In this document: positions 21,747 to 33,587 of the stretch, piece by piece
Position numbering within the stretch: the stretch's first letter is position 1
How the letters are laid out: every line of letters starts with the position of its first letter
Assembly (NCBI GenBank): GCA_039105265.1
Contig: JAPFFF010000012.1
Location: 2,108,001 to 2,172,000, forward strand
Length of the DNA stretch: 64,000 bases
DNA from: Tritrichomonas musculus
Lineage: Eukaryota; Parabasalia; Tritrichomonadida; Tritrichomonadidae
Direction: 5' to 3'
Notes under the pieces: generated by a model
The model's database searches: none
Seen by the model: only the letters and a program-made list of their open reading frames with translations
Told to the model about the DNA's origin: nothing
Translations under genes and position numbers: made by a program

Positions 21747-21827
21747 TTAAAAATTACCCTTTTTTTTTATTTCACAATTCAATCGTTTACACCTTTTAAG
21801 ACCGTTTACATCTTTTAAGACTGACTC
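21747..21827 (-). repeat. Right terminal inverted repeat of the pogo-type element
   Basis: The inverse of 17553-17634, ending GACTGACTC followed by the TA duplication. Confidence 0.9.
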
Positions 21828-21829
21828 TA

Positions 21830-22540
21830 TTTTTTTTATAAAAAAAAGCTTCTTTGCGAAAAGCTTTTGTATGTGCAAAAAGTAAAATCATATCAATAAG
21901 TTTCGATCATTTCAAATAAAAAATTTAATAAAATTCATAAACTCCTTTCGAAATATAAATTGATAGAGTAAATTTAGTTAACAAGAATTTCCAAGAATTA
22001 TTTAATAAAAATATATATTTAGATATTATTCAAATCATAAAGAATGATATTTGATGTATAAATTATAAAGTACTCGTAATCATTGCTTATGATCAAACTA
22101 TATTCAAATTTTGAAGCATTCTAATGATATAGAAAATATCATTTGCTTCATTAAACTGTGAGGCACTTTCCAATCTTGTTAAATGATGCTTTTGATGCAG
22201 ACAGTTTAAATCGGGAATGAAAATAATAGTTTTATTATTATGAATAAATAACGTATTCAAAAATCATAATCAAATAATACATTTATAAGATCTTGTTTTT
22301 TTTAAAAGAAAATCTATATTAAAAAAAATTGTTCATATAAAAAAGACTTGGTGTTTCGAAAAAAGAAAATTATTTTGCAAAAAAGATCATTTTAAGAAGT
22401 ATTTTTCATTTTAAAAAGAAAACAAATTTTTTAAACGAAAAAATTATTTCACAAAAAAATGTTTTTACAGACAAACCTTTATCTTTTCGAAAAAAAATGG
22501 ATTTTTAAAACATATGGATCTTAATGATATGTAAAAGTTT
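21830..22540. other. AT-rich stretch, possibly decayed hAT-like sequence
   Basis: Poly-A and poly-T blocks dominate. The minus strand near 22140-22220 has a slightly more GC-rich, coding-like patch, but no frame could be followed. Confidence 0.3.
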
Positions 22541-22875
22541 TGTAAATATGGAAATTCCTTTTTCGCCGATCTCTAATAAACAATGTAAATATTCTTTATC
22601 AAAGGATTTTCCGCAGTTTCTTTCAACAATTCTAAACCTTTGGATTGGGTTTTCAAATTATCTACAATAATTGCTGTAACGTAAACGTTCTTGTCAAAAA
22701 GTTATTTAAAACCGAAACTGTTGCACTTGAATAACATAAATAATCAAAATTTACATTTTCAATGAGAGTGTATAAAAATGGCTTTGTTGATGTTTCTCCT
22801 GGCACTGTAATTCCTAATTTAGAATTGTATATTTTTAATGCATTTGATTTTGCTTCTTGGCATGTAATTTTGATG
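22541..22875 (-). pseudogene. hAT-like transposase remnant, upstream part
   Basis: The minus strand reads CQEAKSNALKIYNSKLG and ITVPGETSTKPFLYTLIE, then, in another frame, IIVDNLKTQSKGLELLKE and ENPLIKNIYIVY. The IVDN...GLELL order recalls the middle of hAT transposases. It lies upstream, in the minus-strand sense, of the fragment at 16850-17550, and the pogo-type element separates the two. At least one frameshift and a stop near 22550 are visible. Identification is tentative. Confidence 0.4.
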
Positions 22876-22879
22876 AAAA

Positions 22880-23773
22880 AGTTAGTTTAAGTATATGTTT
22901 TTATTGAGAATTGTATAATATGGTTTCATATTTTAATTTATGGCTAAATATATGCTTTATTTGTGATTTTCGGATCAAAAATTCTAATTATTTTGAATTT
23001 TTATAACAAAAATCATATTTTTTCCTAAATGGTTAGAAAAAATATAAAAATGTTTTCAGAATCGTATAAAGAAGCCATAAACAAATACATTTCATATAAT
23101 AATTGATGATTGCTGACGTTTTATAATCATTCAAAATATTATAATTTTAATGATCTTAAAAAATATCTTATTTAAGAAATTTAAATAAATTATATATTTA
23201 TAATACAATTAAATGCAATTTAATAATTAAGAAAATAAAGACATTATTCTTTATTTAAGAAGATATCATTATTTTTAAAATAAACTTTTTCAATAAGTTT
23301 TTTTGGTTCACCCTCCTCTTACAAAACTAAATCCTTTTACAGATGGGTTACGACTTGAAATAACGTATTTTTTTCATTTTAAAATAAATCTATCTTATTA
23401 TATTTTCATTTTTTTAATAAACATATTTGAAGAATAAAATAGTTATATATTTATTTATATTTTAATCGATCATTTATGTAAAAAGAAAGATCTAATACAT
23501 TTATCTATTCATTTAAAAATTTATCATTTTCAGATTATATTCATAATATAAAATAATATATAAATTAAACAACTTATTATTTTATTAAATTTTCGAAATA
23601 TTGTTTATTAACAGAGATAAATGTATAATATATTAAAAAATGGGAGAAATTTGTTTTTGTTTTTTCTCTTTGAATCTTGGATATATTTATATGTTTAAGC
23701 ATTTTAAAAGTATTTAATTCTTTAATTTAATATAATTAATTAATCTATTCTAAATTTTAGCGATTTAATTTTA
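22880..23773. other. AT-rich stretch without a recognisable feature
   Basis: Nothing supportable is seen. Confidence 0.4.
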
Positions 23774-23781
23774 AGATATAA

Positions 23782-25232
23782 AAAGGTATGGAAACTCTTT
23801 TTCAATTCAATTTTATTTTATGCAAAAAAAGCTCGAATATTGATCATTTTTTATTAAAAATTAGTCCATAGTCATGTATATAATATTTGTAGCATAAATA
23901 TAAAATCAAAAAAAAAATAATTTTAATTTTATTACCGAAAAACAAGAAAAAAATAAAATCCAAAAATTTGCAATTTTTGATCAACAGAAAAAACCTCATC
24001 AAAGTTTAATACATGTCTAATATTGTTTTATCATATTATTAACATATTTAAAAATAGCATGAAAGTGCTTAATTCAAATCTCATAAAAGGCATAATGAGA
24101 AAAAAATGTTTTTTTAAGAAAAAATCAATTTAAAGATGAACGAGTCGACAAAAGTTTTTAGTTTTTTTATATGTTCTTCATTTTTTTATTTATTAGAAAA
24201 TAAAATAAAAAAAGGCCATGTTTTTCGAGCGGATTTGGAGATCTTATATGATGTTATCAATTTTTTGTATAGTTCATATCATTGATGATATGAAATTTAT
24301 TATTGACCAATAAAGATGAATTTTTTTCGGTCAAAAAGGTTAATTTATTTTTTTAAAGTAATTCTTCCAAAGACACAAATAAATTCAACAAAATAACTAA
24401 ATAAGAGTAGTTTACAAAACAATTCTTAGGTATATCCCAGCGCAACGTGGAAAAGTAAACCATGCAAAGATAATTATTTTAGAATGTCTTTTCCTAAAGC
24501 TCAAACAAATTCAAAAAACTCACTAAATAAAAGCGATTTACAAAAAAATTCTTTTATTAATTCCAGTATGTTTTATTTTTCTTATAAACAAATGAATTAT
24601 CGATAGTTTTTTCATCTGCCAACTATGTGCTGGAATTTGTACGATAGTTATTTTGTAAATCGCTTTTATTTAGTAAATTTGGCGAATTTGCTTGAGTTTT
24701 AGGAAAAAATATTAAAAATGAATAATCTTTGCTTGGTTTGCTTATCCATGATGCTTTATAATCAGCAATAAAAATGGAAAAAGTGATTTGAACGAATTGG
24801 GAATAGAATTTTTAATATCAATATGAAGAAAATTATAAAACAATTTCCTGCATAAACTCATAATTTTCAAAATTTTGAAATTCGCCTTTTAGGTAAAAAA
24901 AAATTAGCCTTTTAGGTTAAAATAACTCATATCACTTGTGATATGAATATAAAAAATGATAAATTTCGAGTTCTTCCCCCATGAAATATAAATTACTTAT
25001 ATAATTCTATTTAAAAATAATATAATTAAAAAAATAAAAAAAAAATTGTTTTTTGAATTAAGATAACAAGATTAGGATTCAATTTTTTACAAAAAAATAA
25101 TTTATTTTTATCTTAAATTCCTCTAGAAAAATATGTCTTTTTTATATTATATTTATCATTAATACTGCCATTTAAAAATTATATTTTGAAAGAAAAATGA
25201 TCTGTCAAGTGGATAGAAGTTTCCATACCTTT
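23782..25232. mobile_element. MITE, 1451 bp, with 8-bp target duplication
   Basis: The inverted ends are AAAGGTATGGAAACT and AGTTTCCATACCTTT. Both flanks carry AGATATAA (23774-23781 and 25233-25240). Inside is a second inverted pair (about 24485-24545 and 24650-24715, sharing AAATAAAAGCGATTTACAAA), which would fold into a large stem. There is no coding capacity. The 8-bp duplication suggests hAT or a related superfamily; the ends match no other element in the window. Confidence 0.85.
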
Positions 25233-25240
25233 AGATATAA

Positions 25241-26604
25241 ACATTATTTTTTTTTGAAAATAATATTCTCAAAAAGTTAATTTTTAAGTTTATTATATAC
25301 GAAATCCTCCAAAAAAAAAAGAAGATTTCACATTAAAAATGCATAATAATAAAATATCAATACCAATTTTTTTAATTTTCATAATTAATGTTGAAAATTT
25401 AAGGGAAAAGGATTATATATAATAATTCATTTCGATGTTTTGAAAAAAATACTCGAAATCCATTTATTTCCAGACAATTAGAGCAACTATAATATTGTTA
25501 ATTAGTTTTAAATGAGTTTTCAGAAGTTTCAAATAGAATGATAAATACTAAATTTCTCTCAAAATTTTGAATGATATTCCTTTCAATTTTATATTTTAAG
25601 ATTAAAATATGATTATCTTTAAATATAAATAAATACATAATAATCGTATCGGTGTAATTAAAGAAAATCTTATATAATTAAACATATCATAATATGATTA
25701 AATAAAAAACCTATTAAGTCCCAAAAAGTCCCAGCAAATTGAGTCGGGACCCATCTCCTTTTACTAAAATTTATTGGACTGTATCTTAATAATTAGACTT
25801 CACTTTTTGTACCAACCTTGTTCTACAAAGAACGATAGAAAAAATACAAGGTTTGTACAATGTATTTTTTATTGAAAATATTGAATACATAAAATAATCA
25901 TATCTCTGAAAAAAGATAATATACAAAATAATTTTTTGTGAATAAATAAAATATCAATTAATTTATTTAATAAAACCATTTTTGTAAAAGTAAAATGCTA
26001 TTTTTAAAAATCATTTTTGGCAAAGGTGAAATGATTGACCATTTTATAAAAAGAATATAATCACTCTGTGAGCAAACCAATTCACATTACTCAAGATTTC
26101 TAGATTATTTACTATTATAATATTGTTTTATAAACTTTTAATTCCTTTTTAACATATAAAACCAATACTAAAATGCGATTATATAAAATATAAACTTAAG
26201 TGCCTCAAAATTTTAATTTTATCTGTTCAATGATTTTTTTAATAAAATTTAATTTGAAAACTTGATATTTTTACCAAAAACGTGCAAATACAACAACCAA
26301 AATAAGGATTAAAGAATATAAACGTTAAAAAGTTACGTTAATGAATTTGTGATGTGAAAAAAGTAAAGGCTATTAATAATTTAATATATTAAAAAAATAA
26401 TTCATTTTAATAGGACATGGGAATCGCTTAAAAAAAAAAATTAATATTTTGCTTTAAAGAGCTTAATTTTTAGTAGAAGTAACTTTTATCCTGTTTTTTG
26501 GTAGGCCTTATTTTTTTTACATCACAAATACTATAAACGTCTTTTTTCGTAAAATAACGATTTTTTGATTTGTAGTATTAAGGAAACTTTTTGAATGCGA
26601 ATAA
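25241..26604. other. AT-rich stretch with one short inverted repeat
   Basis: No gene is seen. TTGTACCAACCTTGT (about 25817) and ACAAGGTTTGTACAA (about 25846) form a 15-bp stem with one mismatch. Nearby CCCAAAAAGTCCCAGC and GGGACCC recall the inner sequence of the hAT-like family at 28639-30950, but no ends could be placed. Confidence 0.4.
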
Positions 26605-26612
26605 ATTTTTTT

Positions 26613-27534
26613 ATAGGGGGGGTTAACCGCCAAGAAAATGTCAAAAAAGTATTTTTATAAAGATTTGATTAAATAAAATAATTATTCTAATTCTTTATAC
26701 ATAGTAATATATATTTTTATGCTCAAATTAAAAATTCGCTTATTTTGCCAGGAATTATAGAGGAAATAAAAATTCAATCAAAAAATTGGAAAATTTCCAC
26801 TTTTTCATATAACTATTATTCTCTTTCAAGCCAAAATATCTTATGAATTAAATATTATGGTGTAAAATATTTAAATAAATTATAATTATTAAATATAAAA
26901 TAATTTAAATAAATTATAAAAAAACAAAAAATGATATCTCTACAATGAAGAGTTAAATCAAATAAAACAGTATATTAAAATATGAAATTTGTTAGGAATT
27001 ATTTATTTATATATCACAATAATTGAAATTTTAACAGTTAAAAGTAGGGTTATTTCATAAAATTATTGATATATATTTCAAAAAAAAAAAAGTAATAAAT
27101 GTTTGTTTACTTTTGATTGTTTAACCATTTCTTAATAGATGGTTATGGTTATTTTTCTTCAATTTTTGTTTTTCATAAGGAGAAATAATAAATCTTTGAA
27201 AATATCTTTCATTTGATGTTTTTTAATAATTTTTTGAGGGTTTTATTGAATAAAATTGAATATTTGTTTTATCATAAGGAGTTTAAATCCAAAAATATAT
27301 TAGATAATGGCTTTTTATAATGATTTTTAATAAGTAAAAAATGTAATTTATATCACATGTCATTAAAACTTTGATCTCTTATAACTCCTGGCAAAATAAA
27401 GGAAATTTTTTTTAATGCAATTTTTTATTATTCATAAATGCTGCTATATTTATTTAATAATTATTTTTGCATTGATCTTTAGATTTTTTTTTCTCTCAAT
27501 TTTATGACAACGGTTGAGCGGTTGACCCCTCTAT
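26613..27534. mobile_element. Merlin-family MITE, 922 bp
   Basis: Ends ATAGGGGGGGTTAACCGCC and GCGGTTGACCCCTCTAT match the ends of 12087-12887 and of the 11.5-kb Merlin element. The flanks both read ATTTTTTT (26605-26612 and 27535-27542), 8 bp. The inner part is not the same as in 12087-12887: it has a different subterminal pair with GCCAGGAATTATAGAGG inverted near 27380. Confidence 0.82.
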
Positions 27535-27542
27535 ATTTTTTT

Positions 27543-27976
27543 TTATTTTATGAAGAATCAAAAATAATATTATTTAATTTGAAAAACATTTTACTATTTT
27601 ATCTTTTTATTTATAAATTATTAAAAACATTTTTAATATAAAAAAATAATTGTAGATCAAGATAAAAATAAAAAACTAATATCGAGAAAATAACGTATTT
27701 ACAATTGTAATTACAATTGTAATTTTTAAACGGACAAGTTGTATACAATATTAAATACAAAAACCAAGGCTTATTTTTTGGAAATACATTACATATTTTA
27801 AATTTAATCTAGTGTTAATCTGATCATAATGGCGCTTGTTAAAGATATTTTTATTTTTTTGCAGAATTAATTTGTAGATAATAAATCTTTTTGCTGAATT
27901 CGAAATCAATTATTTCCAATTTTGGATATCAAACTTAAATGAGAGACAAATCGTACTAATAACTTCAAAGATACCA
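27543..27976. other. AT-rich stretch without a recognisable feature
   Basis: A short palindrome, ACAATTGTAATTACAATTGT, lies at 27701-27720; nothing else is seen. Confidence 0.4.
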
Positions 27977-27985
27977 TAATAATCT

Positions 27986-28393
27986 GGACAATCGTTTTTT
28001 TCTACGCCACTTTTTGAATGGCTTTTCTATCCATGAGGAGCTCCTCATGGAAAGTAAAAAACCGCCATCTTAAGGTGAAATTTGAGTTACTATGTTAAGA
28101 AATTTAACCAAAAAAATCGTAAAATTTTAATTTTACCTTAAAACTATAACTATTTACTTTTTTTGATATAAATATGTTTATTTTCACATAATTTTTCAGG
28201 GATATACGCACCAGTGATCACCAAGGAGCAGCACGAAGCCGAATCTGGTTCCTTTAATTGCTGGATGAATCGGAAAGCTATTTGAACTATATAATTATGT
28301 ATTATTGACTAAAAATTGAATTAAAAAAGTATAAAAAAGTATTCAAAAAGTTTAAAAGTTTTCAAAAAGTGGCGTAGAAAAATACGATTCTCC
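27986..28393. mobile_element. MULE-like MITE, 408 bp, with 9-bp target duplication
   Basis: The ends GGACAATCGTTTTTTTCTAC and the inverse of GGAGAATCGTATTTTTCTAC form a TIR of about 40 bp that includes ACGCCACTTTTTGAA. Both flanks read TAATAATCT (27977-27985 and 28394-28402); 9 bp is typical of Mutator-like elements. Inside are a perfect 20-bp palindrome, CCATGAGGAGCTCCTCATGG (28031-28050), and a GC-richer patch at 28200-28285 that could be a captured coding piece (IYAPVITKEQHEAES). Confidence 0.85.
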
Positions 28394-28638
28394 TAATAAT
28401 CTTTCCTCTATGTTCAATAATAGTTTCTAGTGTGTCGGATTCTATGAGATCATTCAAATATAATTCTGAATTTAATTGTTTTGTGCGAAATTATCAAAAA
28501 TAAATATATATTGATATGTAACAAATATTTCTAAAATAAAAATTATTATTTTTATATATCATTAAATATTATTAATAAATAAATATCCATTTATTTATAA
28601 AATCTCAATATTTGAAAAGTATTAATCTGATATCTATG

Positions 28639-30950
28639 TAGACTTGTTAAAGTCCATGGACCTGTGGACTTACAAAATTCATTCAAATTTTTTTAGCATT
28701 TTTTATTTATTCACAAAATAAAAATTATTTATAATTTCTCTGAAATGTACTGGTCCATCTGCCAGGACTTCCAAAATTCATTCATTTTTTTTAGCATTTT
28801 TTATTTATTCACAAAATAAAAATTATTTATAATTTCTCAGAAATAATCTGGTCCATCTGTCAGGACTTCCAAAATTCTTTCAATTTTTTTAGCATTTTTT
28901 TTTGGGGAACTTTTTTTAGCCCCCAAAAATTGAAAGGAAAAATGGGGGAAAAAATGTAAAAATGTGTTTTTTAGCCCCCACTTTTTTGAAAACCTTTTCA
29001 ATTGAAAATAATCGTTAATTATATTAAAAAAAAGAGCAAAAAAAGCATATTAAAATAAAATAAATGCAAAAAAAAGGAAGTTATAAGTTAAAAAACATAT
29101 AAAGATAAATATAAAACGAAAAATTCTAAAAAACATCAATAATTCTTGATGATTACTCTATTAAGATAAACTATTTAATGATAGATAGAATAAAAAGGGA
29201 AAGAATCATTAACTCATACTAGAAATTATATATTATCTCAAAAAAAGCCATAAAGCTGGTGTTTATATTAACATGAATAAATTATTATATTTCATATTCA
29301 TTATAAAAATATGAAAGTATAATGTCTGGTTTAAGTTTAAGATCATTTTGGGCAAAAAGAAAAAGCTGCTGCGTTAAATAATTTAATTAAATTGATCCTA
29401 AATAAGAATTAGTGTGTTTCTTTTATTACCAAAAATTTTGTGAGAATATATGGTTGTAATAGAAACTTTTTGAAAATACTTTGACCAAATAAACTATCAA
29501 AAATACATAAAAAAATCGTTTAACAAAAGCAAAAAAAAGTCGTTTAGTTTTTTTTTCATGAACAACAAAAATAATTAAAAATAGAGAAATTCTTTGGTGA
29601 ATAAAATAATAAACGATATTCGAAAATAATTACACATATATAACCAAAAACGCAAGAAAAATTTTTAGAATATATAATCTTTGATTAAACAAAACATTAT
29701 ATATAGAGAAAATATTATAAATAAAACATTTAATCATTTTATTTCTATCAAATTCAAGAGATAAGATGTCCTTTTTACCTATAAATAGAGATAAATAATA
29801 ATATCTTTTTTTAATTTCAACAAATTCTATTTATTTATTTAGTAATATACATAAAGGAGCAACAAAGAAAAAATATTTTGGGAAATACTTGCGAAATGTA
29901 AAGTCTATGGGATGAAAAACACTTATGAATAAAAAAAATTGGGGGCTAAAATGCAACTTTCAATAAAAAAATAAACAAAAAATCATTTAGCCCCCAAAAA
30001 GAAATGTGATATGAAAAATGGGGGCTAGAATGCATTTTCCCTTTTTTTTTATGGGTGTAATTTTTTAGCACAGTGCTGCAGCACAGAGAACTTTTTGTAT
30101 GTATATATGGTCCAGATAAACTTTTTGAGAAATTAAAATTAATATTTTTTAAACAAAATAGCATGACCCCCTATTCATGCTTTTTTTATTCCTTTAAAAT
30201 AATTTAAAAATATTTGTTTTCTTATTTAATATTGATTTTAACCATTAAATCCTAAATTTTATCAATTTAGGAAGCCCAACAAGCCATTTGATTCTCTAAA
30301 TCAACCATTTTTGAGAAGAATTATTAATCAAATAATAATCTCATTTTTGAAAATTTTCGATTATTTCGCCTTTAACATATTCTCTAAATGGCATAAATTA
30401 AGAAATCAATAAAAAATACAATGAACTTTTAATCTTTTCTATGTAAAATAAAGCTCGAAAAAATGGACGATTATTTTCTTCTGAAAAAGTTGTATGTGCT
30501 ATAAAGAATTCCTCTTTTTTTATTCACAAAATAAATGATCGAATTATTATTTCTCAGAAAGAATCTGGTCCATCTGTCAGGACTTCCAAAATTCTTTCAA
30601 TTTTTTTAGCATTTTTTATTTTTTCACAAAATAAAAGAATTATAAAATTTCTTTGAAATATTTTGGTCCATCTGCCAGGATTTCCAAAATTCTTTCAATT
30701 GTTTATGACATTTTTTTTCATGATTAAAAACATTCAAATATAATTTACTCATATTAGTTACTACTTTTCTATTTAAATAAACAAAAAAAATTAAATAAAC
30801 AAATAAACTATAAAATATATGCATAAAATGAGTTCTTTTTTGAGATATAAAATAAAAATAAATTGACAAGGTTTGTTAGGTCCACGCCAAGTCCCGAGTC
30901 CACAAAAAGTCCATGAAAAGTGCATTTGTCCCGGACTTTTAACAAGTCTA
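28639..30950. mobile_element. hAT-like element with internal tandem repeats, 2.3 kb
   Basis: The ends are TAGACTTGTTAAAGTCC and GGACTTTTAACAAGTCTA, flanked by TATCTATG on both sides (28631-28638 and 30951-30958). The family is that of the MITE at 1690-2021. The interior consists of units of about 114 bp sharing GGTCCATCTGCCAGGACTTC, at about 28750, 28850, 30565 and 30665. The array is split by a nested element (28904-30514). No transposase is present. Confidence 0.85.
28904..30514. mobile_element. Element nested inside the hAT-like element
   Basis: The insertion interrupts a tandem unit after TTAGCATTTTTTT and the unit resumes at TTATTCACAAAATAAA. Its ends GGGGAACTTTTTTTAGC and the inverse of GAGGAATTCTTTATAGC form an imperfect inverted repeat. 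Inside, TTTTAGCCCCC / GGGGGCTAAAA blocks recur inverted near 28920, 28970, 29940 and 29985. The target duplication lies in a T run and cannot be read. No coding capacity is seen. Confidence 0.6.
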
Positions 30951-31137
30951 TATCTATGAATAAATAGAATGTTTATAATATTATTGCTATAAATAAAATT
31001 TCACAAATGTAAAAACATTATATTCATTAACAAAGATTTGTGATATCGATTTTATCATGAGAAAATAAAAAAATAAAAAAAAAATATAGAGGTGGCCGTA
31101 TCGTACTTCTCAATTTATTCAAAAAGTTCTTGAAAAT

Positions 31138-31446
31138 TTGAGAGCCATAAATTGTATTCATATTTGGTCATTTTTCAATACAAATAATTTTTATTATTTG
31201 CACAATTCTTTATTAGATACGTTTTACAAAAGCAGTTTTGATCTTACGTTCTACAAATTTCAGACTCTTATAAGTGATAGTAAACATTATGTCTTTATTT
31301 ATCGTTGCATAATGTGTGGAAATTTTTTATTAAGCAAGACAGGAGCAAATATGCATTGTTGTATTCAATCAAAGATAGCTCAACAGCAAAACAGTATATT
31401 AGTGCGAATGAATTGTAGGGACAAAATTCTATTTAATTTCAATTAA
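31138..31446 (+). CDS. Doubtful small protein with a CxxC pair (102 residues)
   Basis: The frame reads MRAINCIHIWSFFNTNNFYY and contains YRCIMCGNFLL followed by MHCCIQSK, which could be a small zinc-binding patch. It is rich in phenylalanine, tyrosine and asparagine, as any AT-rich frame would be. There is no convincing initiator. It may be a decayed piece of a transposase zinc finger or no gene at all. Confidence 0.2.
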   Translation: MRAINCIHIWSFFNTNNFYYLHNSLLDTFYKSSFDLTFYKFQTLISDSKHYVFIYRCIMCGNFLLSKTGANMHCCIQSKIAQQQNSILVRMNCRDKILFNFN

Positions 31447-31459
31447 TATTTCGAAAACA

Positions 31460-32836
31460 TTTTTTTATATGAAAGTGATATTTTGAATAATAATACACAT
31501 ATTAAGTTGATAATATTAATGTAAAACTCAAATTTTCTTTTTTTTTTTATCACCATATTATATATTAATAATATTCAGAGCTAAATATCAAAAATCTTCC
31601 AATTCCCATGTTTAATTAAATGAGAATTAAAAATATTTTTAAAATATTGGTAAATTGCTCAATATTTGTAAATGGTTCTTGATATAAAATAAAAAATTAA
31701 AAATTTGAGAGCCATCTATTCAATTTTTATTGAAAATTGAGAGTGGCTCTCAAGTTTTATAGAAAGGCTAATAGTTTCATTATGAAGAGTAGGTGAAACT
31801 CTCTCAAAAAAAATTGCGTAAACTTCAGAAAAACAAACTTTTTGAGAATAAAATCTCTTTGAGTTACACCTACTCTCATTATGATTTGATAAAATTTTCG
31901 AATAATTTTAGATCGAAAATTTACATTTTTCAAAATGTTCTATTACATTTATTAAAAAGTTCTATTTACATTTATCAAAAAGTTTTATTTTTTGAATACT
32001 GTGATGGTCACTTCACCTTTACAGTTTTATATCTATTCTAACCCTTTAAGGGTAAGATTAAATTTCTCTCAATTTTTTGAATAGAAGAAAAAATTCAAAA
32101 GTTAATATTTTTGATATTTTTTTATAAAAATAGAATAAGAATAAAAAAATATCAGAAGAATTTTTTTTATTAAAAACAAACTCTTATAGAAAATTTTTTG
32201 ATTTTAATATCTCGTGAAATAAAGAAGAAAAATACAAATTCTCAGGCCAAAACTAATATTTTTTGTCGATAACTTTATTGGGATATATGGGATAAAACAA
32301 TTATGATTGTATAATTATAGAAGAAGAACATTTTTTTGTTTTTGAATATTCAATGTACACAAATTTTGAATTATTATATTTTTATTATTTCAATTTTTAA
32401 ATAATCAATTTAAATATAATGGAATAAAAAAAATCCGGTTCATCGACTTGTTCAATATATGATAATGTCAGGATATCACATAGAATATGATTATTCCTCA
32501 ATCCGTATAATTGCCTTATATTTGAATTGTTGTATCGAAATTACTATAATAGATTATTTTATATTATTTGATAAGGTATATGGAATAAACTTATAAAATG
32601 CATAAGAATTCAATAATAACATTTTTGGTGAATAATTGCTAAAATTGGATGAAAATTTGGTTTATTTTAAATCAGATGAAGCAAACAATGATGATTGAAT
32701 TAGACATTTATCTTATAAATCAATATTTAAGTTACTTAATGAATTTTTAGAACTTTTTACAAAAACACTAACAAAATTCGTCGATATATGTATTAAATAT
32801 TGATATAAAATCTATATTTTTCAAAAAAAAAATATA
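31460..32836. other. AT-rich stretch before the Maverick, with a short inverted repeat
   Basis: ATTATGAAGAGTAGGTGAAAC (from 31779) and GTTACACCTACTCTCATTAT (31861-31880) form a stem across about 60 bases. The block near 32245 (CAGGCCAAAACTAATATTTT) recurs on the other side of the Maverick near 56219 and 56630, so the Maverick sits in or next to a dispersed repeat. The last five bases before the element (32837-32841) are its target duplication TCAAT. Confidence 0.5.
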
Positions 32837-32841
32837 TCAAT

Positions 32842-33578
32842 AGTAGTATAGCTAAGCAGGGTTTCGTAGCTTCGCCACTTCACCCTGCTTAAAGTTGTAA
32901 CATCACTCATTTAACGCATCAACTCACGTTAAAACCCAAGTTAACACCCTAACATTCATCTTAACGTTTCACCTCATGTCGAAACCCAAGTTAACACCTC
33001 AGTAGTATAGCTAAGCAGGGTTTCGTAGCTTCGCCACTTCACCCTGCTTAAAGTTGTAACATCACTCATTTAACGCATCAACTCACGTTAAAACCCAAGT
33101 TAACACCCTAACATTCATCTTAACGTTTCACCTCATGTCGAAACCCAAGTTAACACCTCAGTAGTATAGCTAAGCAGGGTTTCGTAGCTTCGCCACTTCA
33201 CCCTGCTTAAAGTTGTAACATCACTCATTTAACGCATCAACTCACGTTAAAACCCAAGTTAACACCCTAACATTCATCTTAACGTTTCACCTCATGTCGA
33301 AACCCAAGTTAACACCTCATCATCCAACTCACCACATCACCTCACGTTGAACTCACGTTGAACTCATGTCAAAACCTATGTTAACACCTCATCATCCAAC
33401 TCACGTCACAACACATGTTACCACCTCACTACATCACCTCACGTTGAACTCACGTCATATAACTTAATGTGTCATAATACTTCATTACATACTGAATAAA
33501 AACTTACAATCCCATTACATAATGTGTTTTGACTTTCATTTATATCAACATATATATTTTAGCGTGCCTATTTTTGTT
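32842..33578 (+). repeat. Left terminal inverted repeat of the Maverick, three 159-bp units
   Basis: Units begin at 32842, 33001 and 33160, each AGTAGTATAGCTAAGCAGGG. Each unit starts with a hairpin, TAAGCAGGGT (32853-32862) with ACCCTGCTTA (32882-32891), and contains repeated AACCCAAGTTAACACC. The rest (33319-33578) runs to GCCTATTTTTGTT, just before the polymerase gene, so the inner edge probably holds its promoter. Confidence 0.97.
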
Positions 33579-33587
33579 GTCATTTAA

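Larger units (their letters stand above)
17553..21827. mobile_element. Pogo-type DNA transposon, 4.3 kb, apparently recent
   Basis: The ends are GAGTCAGTCTTAAAAGATG and its inverse, and the inverted repeats run about 80 bp with almost no mismatch beyond a length difference in an A run (11 against 9). TA lies on both sides (17551-17552 and 21828-21829), the expected target duplication. Each repeat contains a doubled ~20-bp core (CTTAAAAGATGTAAACGG, CTTAAAAGGTGTAAACGA), a likely transposase-binding pair. The transposase at 17765-19294 is intact. About 2.4 kb downstream of it is noncoding, with a GC hairpin pair and a 13-bp satellite. The element landed in a hAT-like remnant. Confidence 0.9.

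Noticed and set aside
28165-28205. Possible 3' splice site (TTTTTCAG) before the coding-like patch in the MULE-like MITE
   Set aside because: Trichomonad introns need a longer conserved branch and 3' motif (ACTAAC..ACACAG type), which is absent.
31793-32041. 82-residue plus-strand frame
   Set aside because: It overlaps a short inverted repeat and has the composition of random AT-rich sequence.
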